DNA of 64,000 nucleotides, from assembly GCA_946122785.1 (NCBI GenBank), contig CAMGYJ010000005.1, forward strand, positions 36,880,002 to 36,944,001. The letters are read 5' to 3'. The first letter of the stretch is position 1. Every line of letters begins with the position of its first letter. The stretch is from Linum tenue (Eukaryota; Streptophyta; Magnoliopsida; Malpighiales; Linaceae). Made by a program: the position numbers and the translations under genes. Positions 46,814-58,033 of this stretch are shown one piece after another. A model generated the notes under the pieces. That model was given only the letters and a program-made list of their open reading frames with translations. It did no database searches and was not told where the DNA came from.

Positions 46814-46815
46814 CT

Positions 46816-47154
46816 TGTTAAAAACGCGCTGCTACGGATCGGGAAATAGCCGGAATCGATAAAGCAAGAATACGAAAGCGAGAATCGAGAAACACAGACA
46901 CACGATTTACGTGGTTCACTAACACGATGTGTGTTAGCTAGTCCACGGGCAAAAGAGAGCCAGTTTCACTGTATCGAGGAGATTACAGAGGAGTATGAGA
47001 AGTATTTATAGTACCTCTACATGTGGGTCTAAACCTAATCCAATCTGGTAAAGAAAACGGTTACAGAACAGGCCAAGAACCCGAACCCAAATAACAACGA
47101 GACCCCCAACTACCAGTCGTAGCGGCTGATAGTCCGATTCAAGTCACATCAACA
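46816..47154 (-). repeat. 5' LTR of copia element
   Basis: 339 bp, uninterrupted partner of the LTR at 41881-42716. Confidence 0.9.
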
Positions 47155-47159
47155 ATGTA

Positions 47160-48333
47160 GACAGATTGAATGTTTTATGAACAAAAATATATAAATTATT
47201 TCTACGGCTTCAATCATGGTTACTCCTCCACACATAATAAACTGAATAAGGGCTCCAGATACAATTAGTAATTCCTGGTTACTAATCAATGGGTAACTAA
47301 ATCTCAGTCATCATATTTAAGTTGGTTCAATTAATTTTGCACAGATGAAACGAGTTTGCTATACTCTACAAAATGAAATCCATTTTTAATATTTTTTTAA
47401 AAAACAATTTTCTTGCCTCTCATTATCAACTGCATACCATATGGTATCTTCTTCGTTTTTTTAGTCTTTTTTGAAAACTTTTGCACAAAATGAACGAGTT
47501 CATCATGATCTATTAGATCTACAAATTTCTCGGTGAACAAAATACTAGACCAAAAAATACCACACAATACCACCCTGTTATGGGGTGGTATCTTCTGGTA
47601 CACAATTTTGAAAGTCATAAATGACAGTTAATATACTCCTACTATCATGTATTCAATCATCCTACAGTATTGGTATGTTCATACCACCATGGTAAGTTTT
47701 TTCATACCATATGGTATACTCTTATTTAGTACCAGTCAATACCATATGGTATAATATACTTGTAAAAAATGCCTCAATTTTTTTGTCCAAAAATATATCA
47801 AAGTAGATATCATTTTGAATAGCGGAATTAATCTGATCTAATTGTGAAAAAAAATTAAATTAAATTCTGACTTAAAACGAGTGAGAAATCGTTCTTTAAA
47901 GATTAAAGGGGAAAAAATTAAAAGCATTCCAGGAGAGAGAAAAGGCACTGATGTGGCGATGGTGATTGGGCTATGAATGGTCACTCACCACAAGGTTATG
48001 CATGAGATCCGTTCCCTATTTTAGGCGGCCAAAGCAGCTCCAGATACGGTCAGTAACCCTGACCAATGAGTAACCAAATCTCAGCAATCAGATTTAAGTG
48101 GGCCCACAAAATAGGTAAATTATTTTTGTTCAGAAATATATAAAAGTGGATATTATTTTGAAGAGTACAATTAATCTGATCTAACTGTGAAAAAAAAATT
48201 AAATTCTGACTCAAAACGAGTGAGAAATCGTTCGTTAAAAATTAAGGAAACAAAATTAGGGGGATTGCTAATTGTCTCCCTAACTTTTTATTCAATCACC
48301 CTAATTTTTTGTTAGGATTACCATATTACCCTT
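47160..48333. other. Intergenic DNA with an old duplication and ATACCATATGGTAT palindromes
   Basis: Sequence around 47250-47330 and 47780-47910 recurs at 48035-48110 and 48125-48240 (ctccagata, tgagtaaccaaatctcag, aatctgatcta, aaaacgagtgagaaatcgtt), indicating an old direct duplication. Three copies of a 14-bp palindrome lie at 47435-47750. No gene. Confidence 0.55.
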
Positions 48334-48579
48334 TTGCTCTTCGATTCCCCCAATAGTTTATCTACATGCTACCTTTTATTTTCCTTTCAATTTAGCAATT
48401 CAGGCGACTCAATAAACTATTTGATTTCCTCCTCTTTTGCCTCACCTGAAATTGCCGCCCTTCTTACTCCATCCTTCCTTTCTGCCGCCTCTTCAAATTG
48501 GCACATCATTGACCGCTGCTCATGTAATGTGACTTGAAAATTAATAAAGCATTTGATTCAACAAAAAAAAAAAAAAAAA
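48334..48579 (+). mobile_element. Possible LINE/RNase H 3' fragment with poly(A)
   Basis: An open frame contains SGDSINYLISSSFASPEIAALL, reminiscent of the end of plant LINE RNase H domains (where SGNSVAHxLAS is usual). It ends in a TGA at 48535, then aataaagcatttg and 17 A (48563-48579). The 5' edge and TSD were not found. Confidence 0.4.
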
Positions 48580-49183
48580 TTAAATCAGTTAGTTCTAAGT
48601 GTAAAAGAAATCAGGATCTCAAAGAGGAGCTCTTCGTAAATTTTAGTGAAAGAAACCGATTATGATGCTAACGTTGCTCCTGTTGTTGATGCTAATGATG
48701 TTTTGGATGTTGATAAAGGGTTTTATTTCAAATAATGCTAGATGTTTGTTACTTTGCAAATAATTATAGATCAATGTAGTATTGTCAAAAAAAAAAAATT
48801 ATAGATCAATGTAGTCAAAATTGCGTTTTAAAACTTAAAAACTTACGATTTTATGTTTCTAGCTCACTAGAACGCTTCTACACAAAATCTCAGTTTTTAT
48901 AACTTATGTAGTTAAAAACTCAGCTTTAAAACTTAAAACCTTACAATTTTACGCTTCTAGATCACCAAAACGTTTCTACATAAAAACTCTCTTTTGACTA
49001 CATTGTTATAGATGATATTATTTCTTTTGCAATCATTTTCTAAACCAATGTATTTTTTATTATTTAATAAATTTACGGATAAATTTTTTTAGAGCCACAT
49101 TTTTAACTTTCGAACAGGGTCTCCGAATATTAGGGGTCGGCCCTGCTTCTCTGTCTCCCATCTCCTCCACTTTCGGTCACCCT
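48580..49183. other. AT-rich intergenic DNA
   Basis: Repeated short phrases (aaaacttaaaa, cttctaga, tagatcaatgtag) but no gene. Confidence 0.3.
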
Positions 49184-49200
49184 CTCCGGCCTCTTCCTCT

Positions 49201-50132
49201 TACTTTATTTCAAAATTTCCTCTCATCCCTCTCTAACCTTTTCCTCGGCAGAGTAGTGCTCCAAGGGCTGCCGCCGGCATCTCCTTGTGACCGGCGGTAG
49301 CCCGACCCCTTCCCCTTCTGCCTGCTTCCATTTTCAGCTTCCTTGTATTTGTTTTCATGTTTTTCACTCTCTTGTTCCAGGCTTCCTGCTATTCAGTTTT
49401 TCCAGCCATTTTGGCATTTCGCTGCCCTGTTCTTGGGTTTTTTGCTGGGATTTGCTCTCCTTGGGGGCTGGATATGCATCTTTGGTTTTCCCTCTTGATG
49501 GTGGATTCATCAGCTTGTGTGGTGAATCGATTCACTGGTTTTCCCCTTCGTTTCTTCCCAGGTGGTTTGTTCTGCATCTTGGTGGCCTATGGAGGATGGA
49601 TTGCGGTGTCTAGCCCTGCTGCTCGTCGTTTCGGATCTTTGATCTGGGGATTTGGGTTCTTCTTCTTCCCTTGACCAAGTCTTGATGCCTCGTTTTCCCC
49701 CTGCCTCTTCAGCTCGGAGCATTTCGATCCTCAATCTTGTTCACCGCCATGTAATCCCTCACCCGAGATTCACTGTGTTGAGCGTCTTCGAGCGACTCCC
49801 AGGAGGCGGCATATGACATTGTGTTCAATCGTCATGGACTCGGTCGGATCGGACGAGCTGATTGCGCTTGGTGCTACTTTGTTTCATTTGATTGCAAGAG
49901 AGCTTTCGATGTTTACTGCTTTTGGTTCAAGTGTTTCAGATCCATTGTTGGGTTACTCTTTCTGTGTTTTGTGCTCTTCTTGTTGTATCTCTGAAGCACA
50001 GATTGACGATCCATGTGCTTGATTTTGTCTGTCCTTTGTTCCAATTTTGGTTTGCTTTGTTGGTTCTCTTGTAATCGATTTTTCAAAGTGCAATGCAAGT
50101 ATTCCCTTTGTCAAAAAAAAAAAAAAAAAAAA
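49201..50132 (+). mobile_element. Non-coding retroposon with 17-bp TSD and poly(A)
   Basis: A 932-bp sequence ending in 20 A (50113-50132) is flanked by a perfect 17-bp direct repeat ctccggcctcttcctct (49184-49200 and 50133-50149). This is the signature of LINE-type target-primed insertion. The body is T- and C-rich, has no long domain-bearing frame, and lacks visible A/B boxes near its start. It is therefore either a non-autonomous LINE derivative or a retrocopy of a non-coding or UTR-rich transcript. A 108-codon frame at 49287-49613 has no recognisable features. Confidence 0.8.
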
Positions 50133-50149
50133 CTCCGGCCTCTTCCTCT

Positions 50150-50413
50150 CATCTCTTCCCCATGTCAGTCACCCAGTACGTACCAGCCTCTCCCCCCATC
50201 ATCTCAAGTAGTACTAGTCGTCTCTGATTAATTATCTGCCAAATGCCAACCCTCAAATACAATGGATCTGAATCTAGTACCAAAAATAGCATCATGCAAC
50301 AAAGTACAAGCCGACAAAAGAAGAAAGGTGAGCAGTATTGAACTCATTGCTTCTTTTGTTGTGTTTTATGTGCGTTTGGATAGCTGGATCTAACTAACCC
50401 AATGAGATAGTTT
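50150..50413. other. Host sequence between retroposon and truncated copia
   Basis: Continues the host sequence interrupted by the retroposon. No gene. Confidence 0.3.
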
Positions 50414-53400
50414 TCAGGGGTTGATCGATACGGCTACGGCAAGAAGACAACGTACAGTGACGAGTTTGGCGACGGGAGCATAAGTGTCATAATAATCGAC
50501 TCCCTCGATCTGGGTGAACCCTTTTGCAACTAGCCGTGCCTTGAACCGTTCCACTGTCCCATTCGACAAATACTTGACTTTGTACACCCATTTGGAGTCG
50601 ATAGCATGCTTGCCAGGCGGAAGAAATACAAGGGACCAGGTACCATTTGCGACGAGAGCATCAAACTCTTGGCGCATTGCCATGCGCCAATGCTCATACT
50701 TGACAGCTTCCCAGTAATAGGTGGGCTCAAATATTGTGCTGAAATTACTTAGATAGGCTCGATGTTCGGGTGATATCCTCTCGTAGCTGACGTAATTACA
50801 CATGGGATAGCGAACATGTTGTGATTGGGCCAAGTGACTAGGAAGTTGGACTTCATATCCACGAAGTCTAACACTTGGTTGGGGAATCCTGGTGCTCTTT
50901 CAAAGAGCAAGTGAAGACCCAACAAGCTGCTCTGGCTGATTAGGAGCAGGTTGTGATGCACTAAGGGAACTATCCATGGGCACAACAGGCGATGAATTGG
51001 GACTGGACTCATCTGCTGGCGACGTGGGAGTAGCTCCCCCTGTGGATGAGGTGGATTCAGAGACTACTCCCCCTTGTGATGGGGATGAGACGGGATCTGC
51101 CTCCCTTTGGTGCGATGAGGAGAGGGGATCGGAGGATGCTCCCCCTTGCAATGATGAAGAGTGATGTGTCGAATCCTTAGGGGGTGAAGGTGTCGTCGTT
51201 GGTGAGGAAGCATCTTCCTCATCGAAGGAGTCCACAACCACATCATCAAGTGAGTCAGCTACCTCTTGTACCATGTCAAGGAGGCTCCGGTCAGTATCAT
51301 CGGCAAAACGGAAGGTGGGATCCCCGGAAGACTGAGCTGTGGGGAAAAACTGCTCAGACGAGGTGACTTCGGCGGGATGGAGCTTTTGGAAGGGACAGAC
51401 TTCCTCCAAAAAGAAAACATCTCGCGACATGTAAATGATATGACGATCGATGTCAAAAACCCGATAGCCGCGCTGAGCGGCAGGATATCCAACAAAAATT
51501 CCTGGCTTACCACGAGCAGCAAACTTGTTGAGACCCGAGCGTGTGTCCTTTGCGTAAACCAAGCAACCAAACTTCCTGAGATGATCATACTTCAGAACTT
51601 CTCCGAACAAGACTTCATACGGCGTTTTATTTTGGATGGCAGTGAGAGGCATCCGATTGATTAAATAAGCCGCGGTAAGTATGCATTCTCCCCAGAAGTT
51701 GATCGGCAAGCCTGAGTGGAAACAAAGTGCTCTGGCAGTATCCAGCAAATGACGATGCTTGCGTTCGACTACGCCATTTTGTTGCAGAGTATCTGTGCAA
51801 GAAGTTTGATGGATGATGCCCTCCTTTTCGTAATAGTCGCGCAGTTCAGGGACAGAGAACTCGCGGCCATTATCACTCTGAATGCGCTTGACTTGGCCAT
51901 TATACTGCACGCACACCTGATTAAGGAAAAGCAATAGAAAGAGAGCAACTTCGGACTTGGTAAGAAAATAATGAGCTTCTGTGAATGAAGCTTGATTATA
52001 TCCTCCCCAAATATCAATGTGAACAAGCTCAAAACATGACTTTGTCTTTATGCTGCTAACAACAAACGGTAGCCGAGTTTGCTTAGCTCGTAAACAAGAC
52101 TGACATGGTTCCTTGCTTACAACTAAGGTGCTAGAAAGATATGGCTGCAAAATATTTAGTTTGGCTGCTGACAGATGACCGAGACGTGCATGCCATAATA
52201 CTGAATCACAAACTGCCTGCTGAGCTGCGAATGCGACCGGGCGACCTTGATCGAAAATCCGCAGGTAGTACAGCCCATCCACGTGTTTACCCGTACCAAT
52301 CATCGCTTTCGATCTTAAGTCATGGATGACACAGAAATTGCTTAGAAACATCACTGCCACAGAATGATCGGCCGTGAGACGACTGACGGACAACATATTG
52401 CACTGGAATTCAGGTACATGCAATACACGTTGAAGAGTTACTCCATTGGCCAATATTGTTCGACCAATACCACGAACCGGAATACTTGTACCATTAGGTA
52501 TTCTAAACTGTAGTGCCGAGTTTGACTCGAACTCACCATCAAACAATGAAACGTTTTTAGCAATATGCTCATTACACCTGGAGTCAATTACCCATGTATT
52601 AGACGAAGGATAAGACGATGAACCTGCATATTGGCTTTGGGCGTTCTGGAATCACAGTAGCTGCCTTTGGTTCAGAGTTGAGAAAGGCCTTGAGTTGAGC
52701 AATCTGTTCTGCCGTGAGCCCCGGAATGACTGTCTCTGAGGTCTCGATAGCTGCTGCCTATGGAGCAGATCGCTGCTGTTGGTTACGGCGGCACGGCCTC
52801 TCTCCCTTTTCACCCGACCTTGGCGGCCAACCAATGATGTCATAGCAGGTCTCACGTAGGTGACCTACTTTCTCACAGTGGGTAGGGTTGGTAATCGGTC
52901 GGTATCCGGTATACCGGATACCGATTACCCGGTATTCGGTATACCGGTTGCTGGCATCGTGGCTGCCGAATACCGATACCGAATTTCAGTCGGTATACCG
53001 GTATACCGGGTAATCGGTATCCGGTATGAACTCGGTATCCCGAAAACAGTCGGGCATAATGGGGAAGAAGAACTGTCGCCGCTAGAATCGTCATCTCCGT
53101 CGGAATCTCTGCACTCAAACTCAGCGAACACTCGCCTCCTCCCCTGTTCTTCTTCTTCTTCCCTTCTTTTGTCTTCTAAATCCTTCCTTACTTCTTCTAC
53201 CTCTCCGCCGGCGACTGCTGCTGCTAGTGAAGAGAAGAGGATGACGGAGATGCGGCGTCGCTCTCCCTGTCGGCGACTGCTGCTGGCTGAGGTGGGAGGG
53301 AGATCGAGTTTGGGCTTCGGGGAAGAGAAGAGGAAGAGGAAGCCGAGGCTAGTTGCTGGGGGCGACAGGTTGAATCGGACAGAGGAGAAAGGAGTGGGGC

Positions 53401-54566
53401 GGCGGGGGTTGTTGAACAGTGGATTGAATCGGGGAGGTCGAGTGTCGGTGGTCGCCGGGTCGGGGATGGTTGCGGGTGGGAACTGGGAAAATTTAGTTTA
53501 GGGTTTATTTAATCAAAATCCAATCCCCCCTGCGGACCTGCCATTACGCTGTGCTGCACTATTTTTTTTAAGTTTCGGCATTCCGGTATACCAAAATACC
53601 GTCGGTATTTACCGCCAAGTATTCGGTATTATCGAATGGATTATTTCTTCCCCGAATACCGATACCGCGGGTATTCGGTATACTGGATACCGTCGGTAAC
53701 CGGTAAGACCGAATACCGGTTTACCGAATACCAACCATATTAGTGGGAGCACTTTGGACGCCCCTCGGATGGCCTTTCGTAGACTTTGCCCGCTCTCCTT
53801 GACCTTGGAAAGCTGCTGCTTCAACACGTGACCTGCTTTCATGATTAATGTTCTGGTGTTGTTCATCGTTTGCAACCAAGTGATATGCCTCACCGAGACT
53901 AGGTGGGGGTTTCAATGTCAACAGCTGGGTGCGAACTGTGGAGAAAGAGTCATCCAGGCCGACTAAGAAATCAAGCAATCTCATTGACTCATGAGATTCT
54001 CTGGTCCTCTATTCAACATTGCAAGTACATTGACCACATGTACACTTTGCTGGCGGGTCCAGTGACAGCCAATCGTCCCATAAGCATTTGAGTTTTGCAT
54101 AAGATGCAGAAACAGAGGAACGATCTTGACGCAAATAGGTGATTTGACGTCGAATTTTGTACCGACGAGGAAGGGTCCCAGTGTTGAACCGTTCCTGTAA
54201 CTCATCCCATATTTCTTTGGCGGTGAAACCTGTCCTAAGACTGCTGCGGATTTCCCGTGACATAGATTGACGAAGCCACCCAACGACCATGGCATTACAA
54301 TGAATCAATGCATTGAGTTGATCTCCAGAAGTTGGACGGGGGACAGTGCCAATAACAAAACCGAATTTGTTTTTGGCGATGAGTGCGTTGGACATCTCTG
54401 CAGACCACTCACCGTAATTGACGTCGGTGAGAAGATCTCCAACAAACACGTGACTAGGAGCATCGGAAGGATGCAAGAACAACGGCGATGTAGGACTGAT
54501 GACTTCACCACTATCGCTCACAACTGGCTTCTTCTGCTCGCTACCGGACGAGGAGTCGTCCACCAT
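50414..54566 (-). pseudogene. Copia gag-pol, truncated, split by hAT
   Basis: Gag begins at 54566 (MVDDSSSGSEQKKPVV) and has the N-terminal copia gag domain (GDLLTDVNYGEWSAEMSNAL). An in-frame stop lies at 54009-54011, and gag continues to 53748. The zinc knuckle C-S-H-C-E-K-V-G-H-L-R-E-T-C is split by the hAT between its first H and second C codons. The protease site reads VIDSRCNEH, so the G of the usual D-S-G is replaced. Gag-pre-integrase (WHARLGHL) and an integrase with HIDIWGG, QSDNGREF and GVVERKH follow. An in-frame gap of about 15 residues lies between the first and second acidic residues, near 51960. A Ser/Pro-rich linker and the reverse transcriptase start ([20 protein letters not shown]) end at TVRCLLAV. 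A stop lies near 50900. Confidence 0.85.
52883..53739. mobile_element. hAT-type element within copia gag (857 bp)
   Basis: The ends are TAGGGTTGGTAATCGGT and, inverted, TATGGTTGGTATTCGGT, with dense ggtat/ataccg repeats on both sides. Flanking 8-mers acagtggg (52875-52882) and ttagtggg (53740-53747) share six bases. The core (53050-53500) is CT-rich then G-rich, with a long but featureless plus frame (52860-53501). Removing it and one flank copy restores a canonical zinc-knuckle spacing, confirming insertion. Confidence 0.82.
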
Positions 54567-54647
54567 GATTGGGATGCGAGGACAAGCAACCTAAATCAAG
54601 AAGACGAGAGCAGCTAGGGCAAGCGTGAAACTCTGACGATGATCAAA

Positions 54648-54659
54648 GCTCTGATACCA
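54648..54659 (-). other. Primer-binding site of truncated copia
   Basis: On the minus strand tggtatcagagc lies just inside the remaining LTR: Met-tRNA type. Confidence 0.85.
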
Positions 54660-54662
54660 TAA

Positions 54663-55012
54663 TGAAGTCGGCAATGCGGAATAAACCAATCACACAACAC
54701 GACGATTTACGTGGTATCCTCGTTCGATGTGAACGAGACTAATCCACGGAGAGCTCGAACGAGCTCTCGGCTTGACTAATTTTATTTATAACTTGTGACT
54801 GCGTTGGCTTGCCACAACTCGGCAGCACAACTTATATAGACAAGCTTGTAGGGTTTTCCTTGTACGGTCGTGGGAGAAAAGCTTGACAAAAAAAGAATTA
54901 TTACCTAACAAGGACACGGACACTGACGTGGACGTAACTAGACACTGCCACGTCGGGACTACTATGTAATAGATTGGGATGGCGACGATTCTGGAATCGA
55001 CGATTGCCCGTG
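54663..55012 (-). repeat. 5' LTR of truncated copia (right edge approximate)
   Basis: Begins tgaagtcggcaatg next to the primer site. A cttatatagaca stretch near 54831 could be its TATA region. There is no second LTR to fix the far end. Confidence 0.5.
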
Positions 55013-55020
55013 CAGAAGGT

Positions 55021-55842
55021 TACGAGCGTTCAAACGGTGTGGTTACAATGGTAATCGTTTTAACCAATACTGTTTGGATAATTTAGTTTGGTTAATTTGG
55101 ATAATTGGTTTGGTTTTGTTAAATTTTTTAGCTTGTTTGGTTTAGGTGGTTTGGTTTGGTTTCAGACACTCCTAACTAGCCAAACCAAATTAACCAGATA
55201 AATAATTAGCCATATATCTAATATATACATATACTTAAGACTTTGAATAACCACTCAAGAGTTAAACGTTCATCCTTTTAGACTCATAAAATATAAAGCT
55301 TGATATTGTTCCTATAATGTATATTTGTATATGTAGAGTGTAAATCGACCACAACATATGAATGCCTAATTTAGATAAATCTCATACATTATGTTGGATG
55401 AAAACTTGAAAGCAATGTCCTTTCAGCTTATGAAAATTGCTAAAAGACTAAGTCAATTCAAACAAACACAACAATTCATTAACCCATACCATTGTGATAA
55501 ATTTTTGTTAGGTGAATACTTCTGTACTAACCGTAAGATAATTGTCTTAGTTGCATGTATTTATTTTAAGGGTCAACTGTAACTATGTGTTGATTGTTAT
55601 GTTTTATTCATTATATAAATTGTGAATTGATAAATTAACCAAAAAATTCTCACTTAATGATAATATGATTTTATATGGGTTAATGTGGTTAACCAATTAA
55701 CCAAACCAATTAAATTTTAGTTTGGTTAATTTGGTTGTTGTATTAGTTTGGACAGTTTGGTTATGATATTGTACTCCATGGTTAATAAAATTTAGCCTTA
55801 TTTGGTTTGGTAATAACCATGGTAACCATTTAAACACTCCTA
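55021..55842. mobile_element. hAT-type MITE (822 bp)
   Basis: The ends are TACGAGCGTTCAAACGG and, inverted, TAGGAGTGTTTAAATGG. A perfect 8-bp TSD, cagaaggt, lies at 55013-55020 and 55843-55850. Subterminal regions are rich in ggttt/aaacc words. No coding sequence. Confidence 0.88.
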
Positions 55843-55850
55843 CAGAAGGT

Positions 55851-56937
55851 CGGAGGAATGAAGCGAGGAGTTGTCAGACAAAAGGGGATCTCGGGAAGAG
55901 TAGGGAGGATTTTGATTGCGTTTTTTATAATTTTCTTTTATTTTTTCAAATAATTATATAAATTAATAAATATTCATGTGGCTGGTTGATTCTTTGCCAC
56001 ATCACCAATCGTCTGCCAACTTAGTGATGAAATTGCCACGTCAAAGTTAGCTAACAGTTGACCGGACGGTAAGTTGACAATTTGGCTATTAAATTGTTTT
56101 TGAAAAGGTTTGGTTATTATTTTGTTTAAAATTAAATGTTTGGCTATTAAATTGTATTTACCCTAATTATATTTTACTTGGTGAGAGATTAATTAAGACA
56201 AGCATGTATAAGTCATCTTGTTAAGCAAGTAAGAACAAGTTAACCTTGCTTAGTTAGCCACTTTTATGATACATCACTACCAGATGACGATACATAACAC
56301 TATAGTTAATTAATCATAAGACTCAATGATGATACGTAACACAATTGCAATCAACCATGTTAGGTATGCAACCGGACGATGATATGTAACGTGGTTGGCA
56401 TATCGTAGTTTTGACACCAGATGGCGATATGTAACGCGGTGGTTATGGCTCATGTTAAGTAAAAAAGCAGGTAGTGGCACCAACTAAGTCAAGGTAGGGG
56501 GCCCATAATAAGATAAAAGAGGTGAACAAGATTAATAAGTTCAAGAACTCCTAATAATGTACTAAGACACTGCATGGCATTTTCACTCATTATGCATGTT
56601 GCTTGATTTTATATTATATGTAAAGAATGGAATATAGGATTAGGATTGATCCCAACGCCCGCATTCAGGAGCTGTAAGCAAGTAGGAGTATTCAGACCAC
56701 CGACTAAGATAAAAATGTTTCTCGAGATGTCATTCTCACAAGGGTTAGTGATTGCTGAAACTTCCAATTGAACCACCTTTACTTATTTGATTTTATTAGT
56801 AGCATTGAGACTGATGCTCATTTATGATTTTTTAAAGAAAGATTTCCTACAGCGACTTGAAATTATTTATGATATTTTAATTGTTCCTTTCGTGTTGAAT
56901 AAATTTCAATTTCTCAAGGTCAATTTGGTAAAAGTAT
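55851..56937. other. Intergenic DNA with degenerate tandem repeats
   Basis: 56280-56445 has four loose units around gatatgtaacg / gatacgtaac (near 56288, 56332, 56383 and 56426). 55910-56165 (gccaacttagtg, gttgaccggacgg, tggctattaaattg) looks like one arm of an eroded Mutator-type MITE. No gene. Confidence 0.4.
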
Positions 56938-57203
56938 TGCCTGGCCGGGTTAGGGTTTTACGTCTTAGGCAAATCCCACATTGACAAAGCACAGGAGATA
57001 TCTATGGTTCATACCTTAATTGACAAGATGCATTTTGGGGTGAAATGGAGGAGTTCTTGTAAGAACTCCAAAGTTAAATGTGCTCAGTGTGGAGCACAAC
57101 AAGGATGAGTGAACTTATGGGAAGTCACCTTGAATTGCACACAAAGTCGAAAATCGTGAGGGTCGAGGCCCAAAGCGGACAATATCTTCGCCGGGAAAAG
57201 GTT
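56938..57203 (+). mobile_element. Cassandra-type TRIM LTR fragment carrying 5S rRNA-like sequence
   Basis: Contains aatcccacattgacaaagcac, a 5S rRNA-like block (57060-57145) and gaggcccaaagcggacaatat, in the order known for Cassandra LTRs. Cassandra is a plant terminal-repeat retrotransposon in miniature whose LTRs hold a 5S gene. Only one LTR-like copy is seen, and its right end is cut by the hAT element at 57204. No TSD found. Confidence 0.8.
57060..57145 (+). ncRNA. 5S rRNA-like sequence in Cassandra LTR (not a functional 5S gene)
   Basis: aagaactccaaagttaaatg, then aaggatgagtgaac and gggaagtc...gaattgcac, align by eye with the second half of plant 5S rRNA (gaactccgaagttaag, aggatgggtgac, gggaagtcctcgtgttgcac). 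Several internal-promoter positions are changed. Confidence 0.75.
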
Positions 57204-57590
57204 CAGGTTGTCACAGTCACGTCGGCCGACATGCCACTAGTTGAACCTGGTTCAACTGGTGCCGATTATGAAACCGGCATGAACACCATCGATATGAACG
57301 ACATGGTCGACTTACGAATTCTTAGTAAAATGACATCGGTTTTAGTGTATATAATTAATAAAAAATTGGTTTATTATTTATTTCATGTATTTAAAAGTCA
57401 AAATTTGATGTTATTTGTTAGATTATAAGTAAATTATTCTCAAATTTATTTTTATATATGATTAAATTCATGAAATGTTAATGATTTTCATATTTTTATA
57501 TATTTTGTTAAAGCGGCATGAACCAGCACAAAACAGTTATACCACTGGTCAAGTATCTAATAGACTGCTGTATGATGCCTAACAGCTATT
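57204..57590. mobile_element. hAT-type MITE, diverged relative of 13779-14152
   Basis: Begins caggttgtcac and shares, in inverted orientation, gaaaccggcatgaacacc, gacttacgaattcttagtaaaatgacatc-like sequence and the AT-rich middle with the 13779-14152 element. The right end is eroded and approximate. Confidence 0.65.
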
Positions 57591-57973
57591 TAGTGAATGG
57601 ACTTAGAGGTATTAAGAGGTACAACATGATATATTTTCAAAAAGTTATAGCAAAAACTAATATCTGATCGTAAAAAGTGAAGGAAAAATAATAATGATGA
57701 TGAAAATAAGAAGTAAGATAAAAAAAAATATATTGACAATAAAGAAGAAATCAATGTCAATTTGATAATATGGGAGTTTAATCTCGTTATTTCATTATTG
57801 TTGAAGTTGAACTCACCAACAAACCGGAGATAAAAACAGATAGCATACTAGCACGCTTCATCGATCGTACGAGACAAAGATCATTCCACTCTACCTTGTC
57901 CATCGATGCTATGTGCAGTCGGCGCACACACACGCACGACAAGGATGAAGGAATACAGTTAAGGTATTATTGT
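57591..57973. other. AT-rich DNA 3' of the peptide gene
   Basis: Probably includes the 3' UTR of the split peptide gene (minus strand). Nothing else recognised. Confidence 0.3.
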
Positions 57974-58033
57974 CTATCTGCCATGATCCATTCTACCGTG
58001 ATGATCAGGAATCGATGGATGTACCCCGACCTC

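Larger units (their letters stand above)
41881..47154 (-). mobile_element. Full-length Ty1/copia retrotransposon, decayed
   Basis: LTRs 41881-42716 and 46816-47154 have ends TGTTGATG...TTTTTAACA (minus strand). A perfect 5-bp TSD, atgta, lies at 41876-41880 and 47155-47159. The order gag, protease, integrase, reverse transcriptase, RNase H marks it as copia. A Met-tRNA primer site and a purine tract (aaggtggagatt, minus strand) sit in place. The LTRs differ at roughly 5-6% of positions by eye, and one carries a nested hAT-like insertion. Coding is broken. Confidence 0.92.
50414..55012 (-). mobile_element. Truncated Ty1/copia retrotransposon
   Basis: It keeps one LTR (5', from 54663 rightward), a Met-tRNA primer site, gag, protease, integrase and the start of reverse transcriptase. 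It stops near 50414, so the rest of reverse transcriptase, RNase H and the 3' LTR are missing. A hAT element (52883-53739) interrupts gag. The right edge of the LTR is uncertain because another hAT starts at 55021. Confidence 0.82.

Noticed and set aside
49287..49674. Hydrophobic frames resembling membrane proteins in the retroposon
   Set aside because: T-rich sequence translates to Phe/Leu-rich strings; two frames overlap and neither matches a family.
57060..57145. Functional 5S rRNA gene
   Set aside because: It is about 86 bp of a diverged 5S sequence inside a Cassandra LTR context, lacks the first part of 5S and has changed promoter positions.
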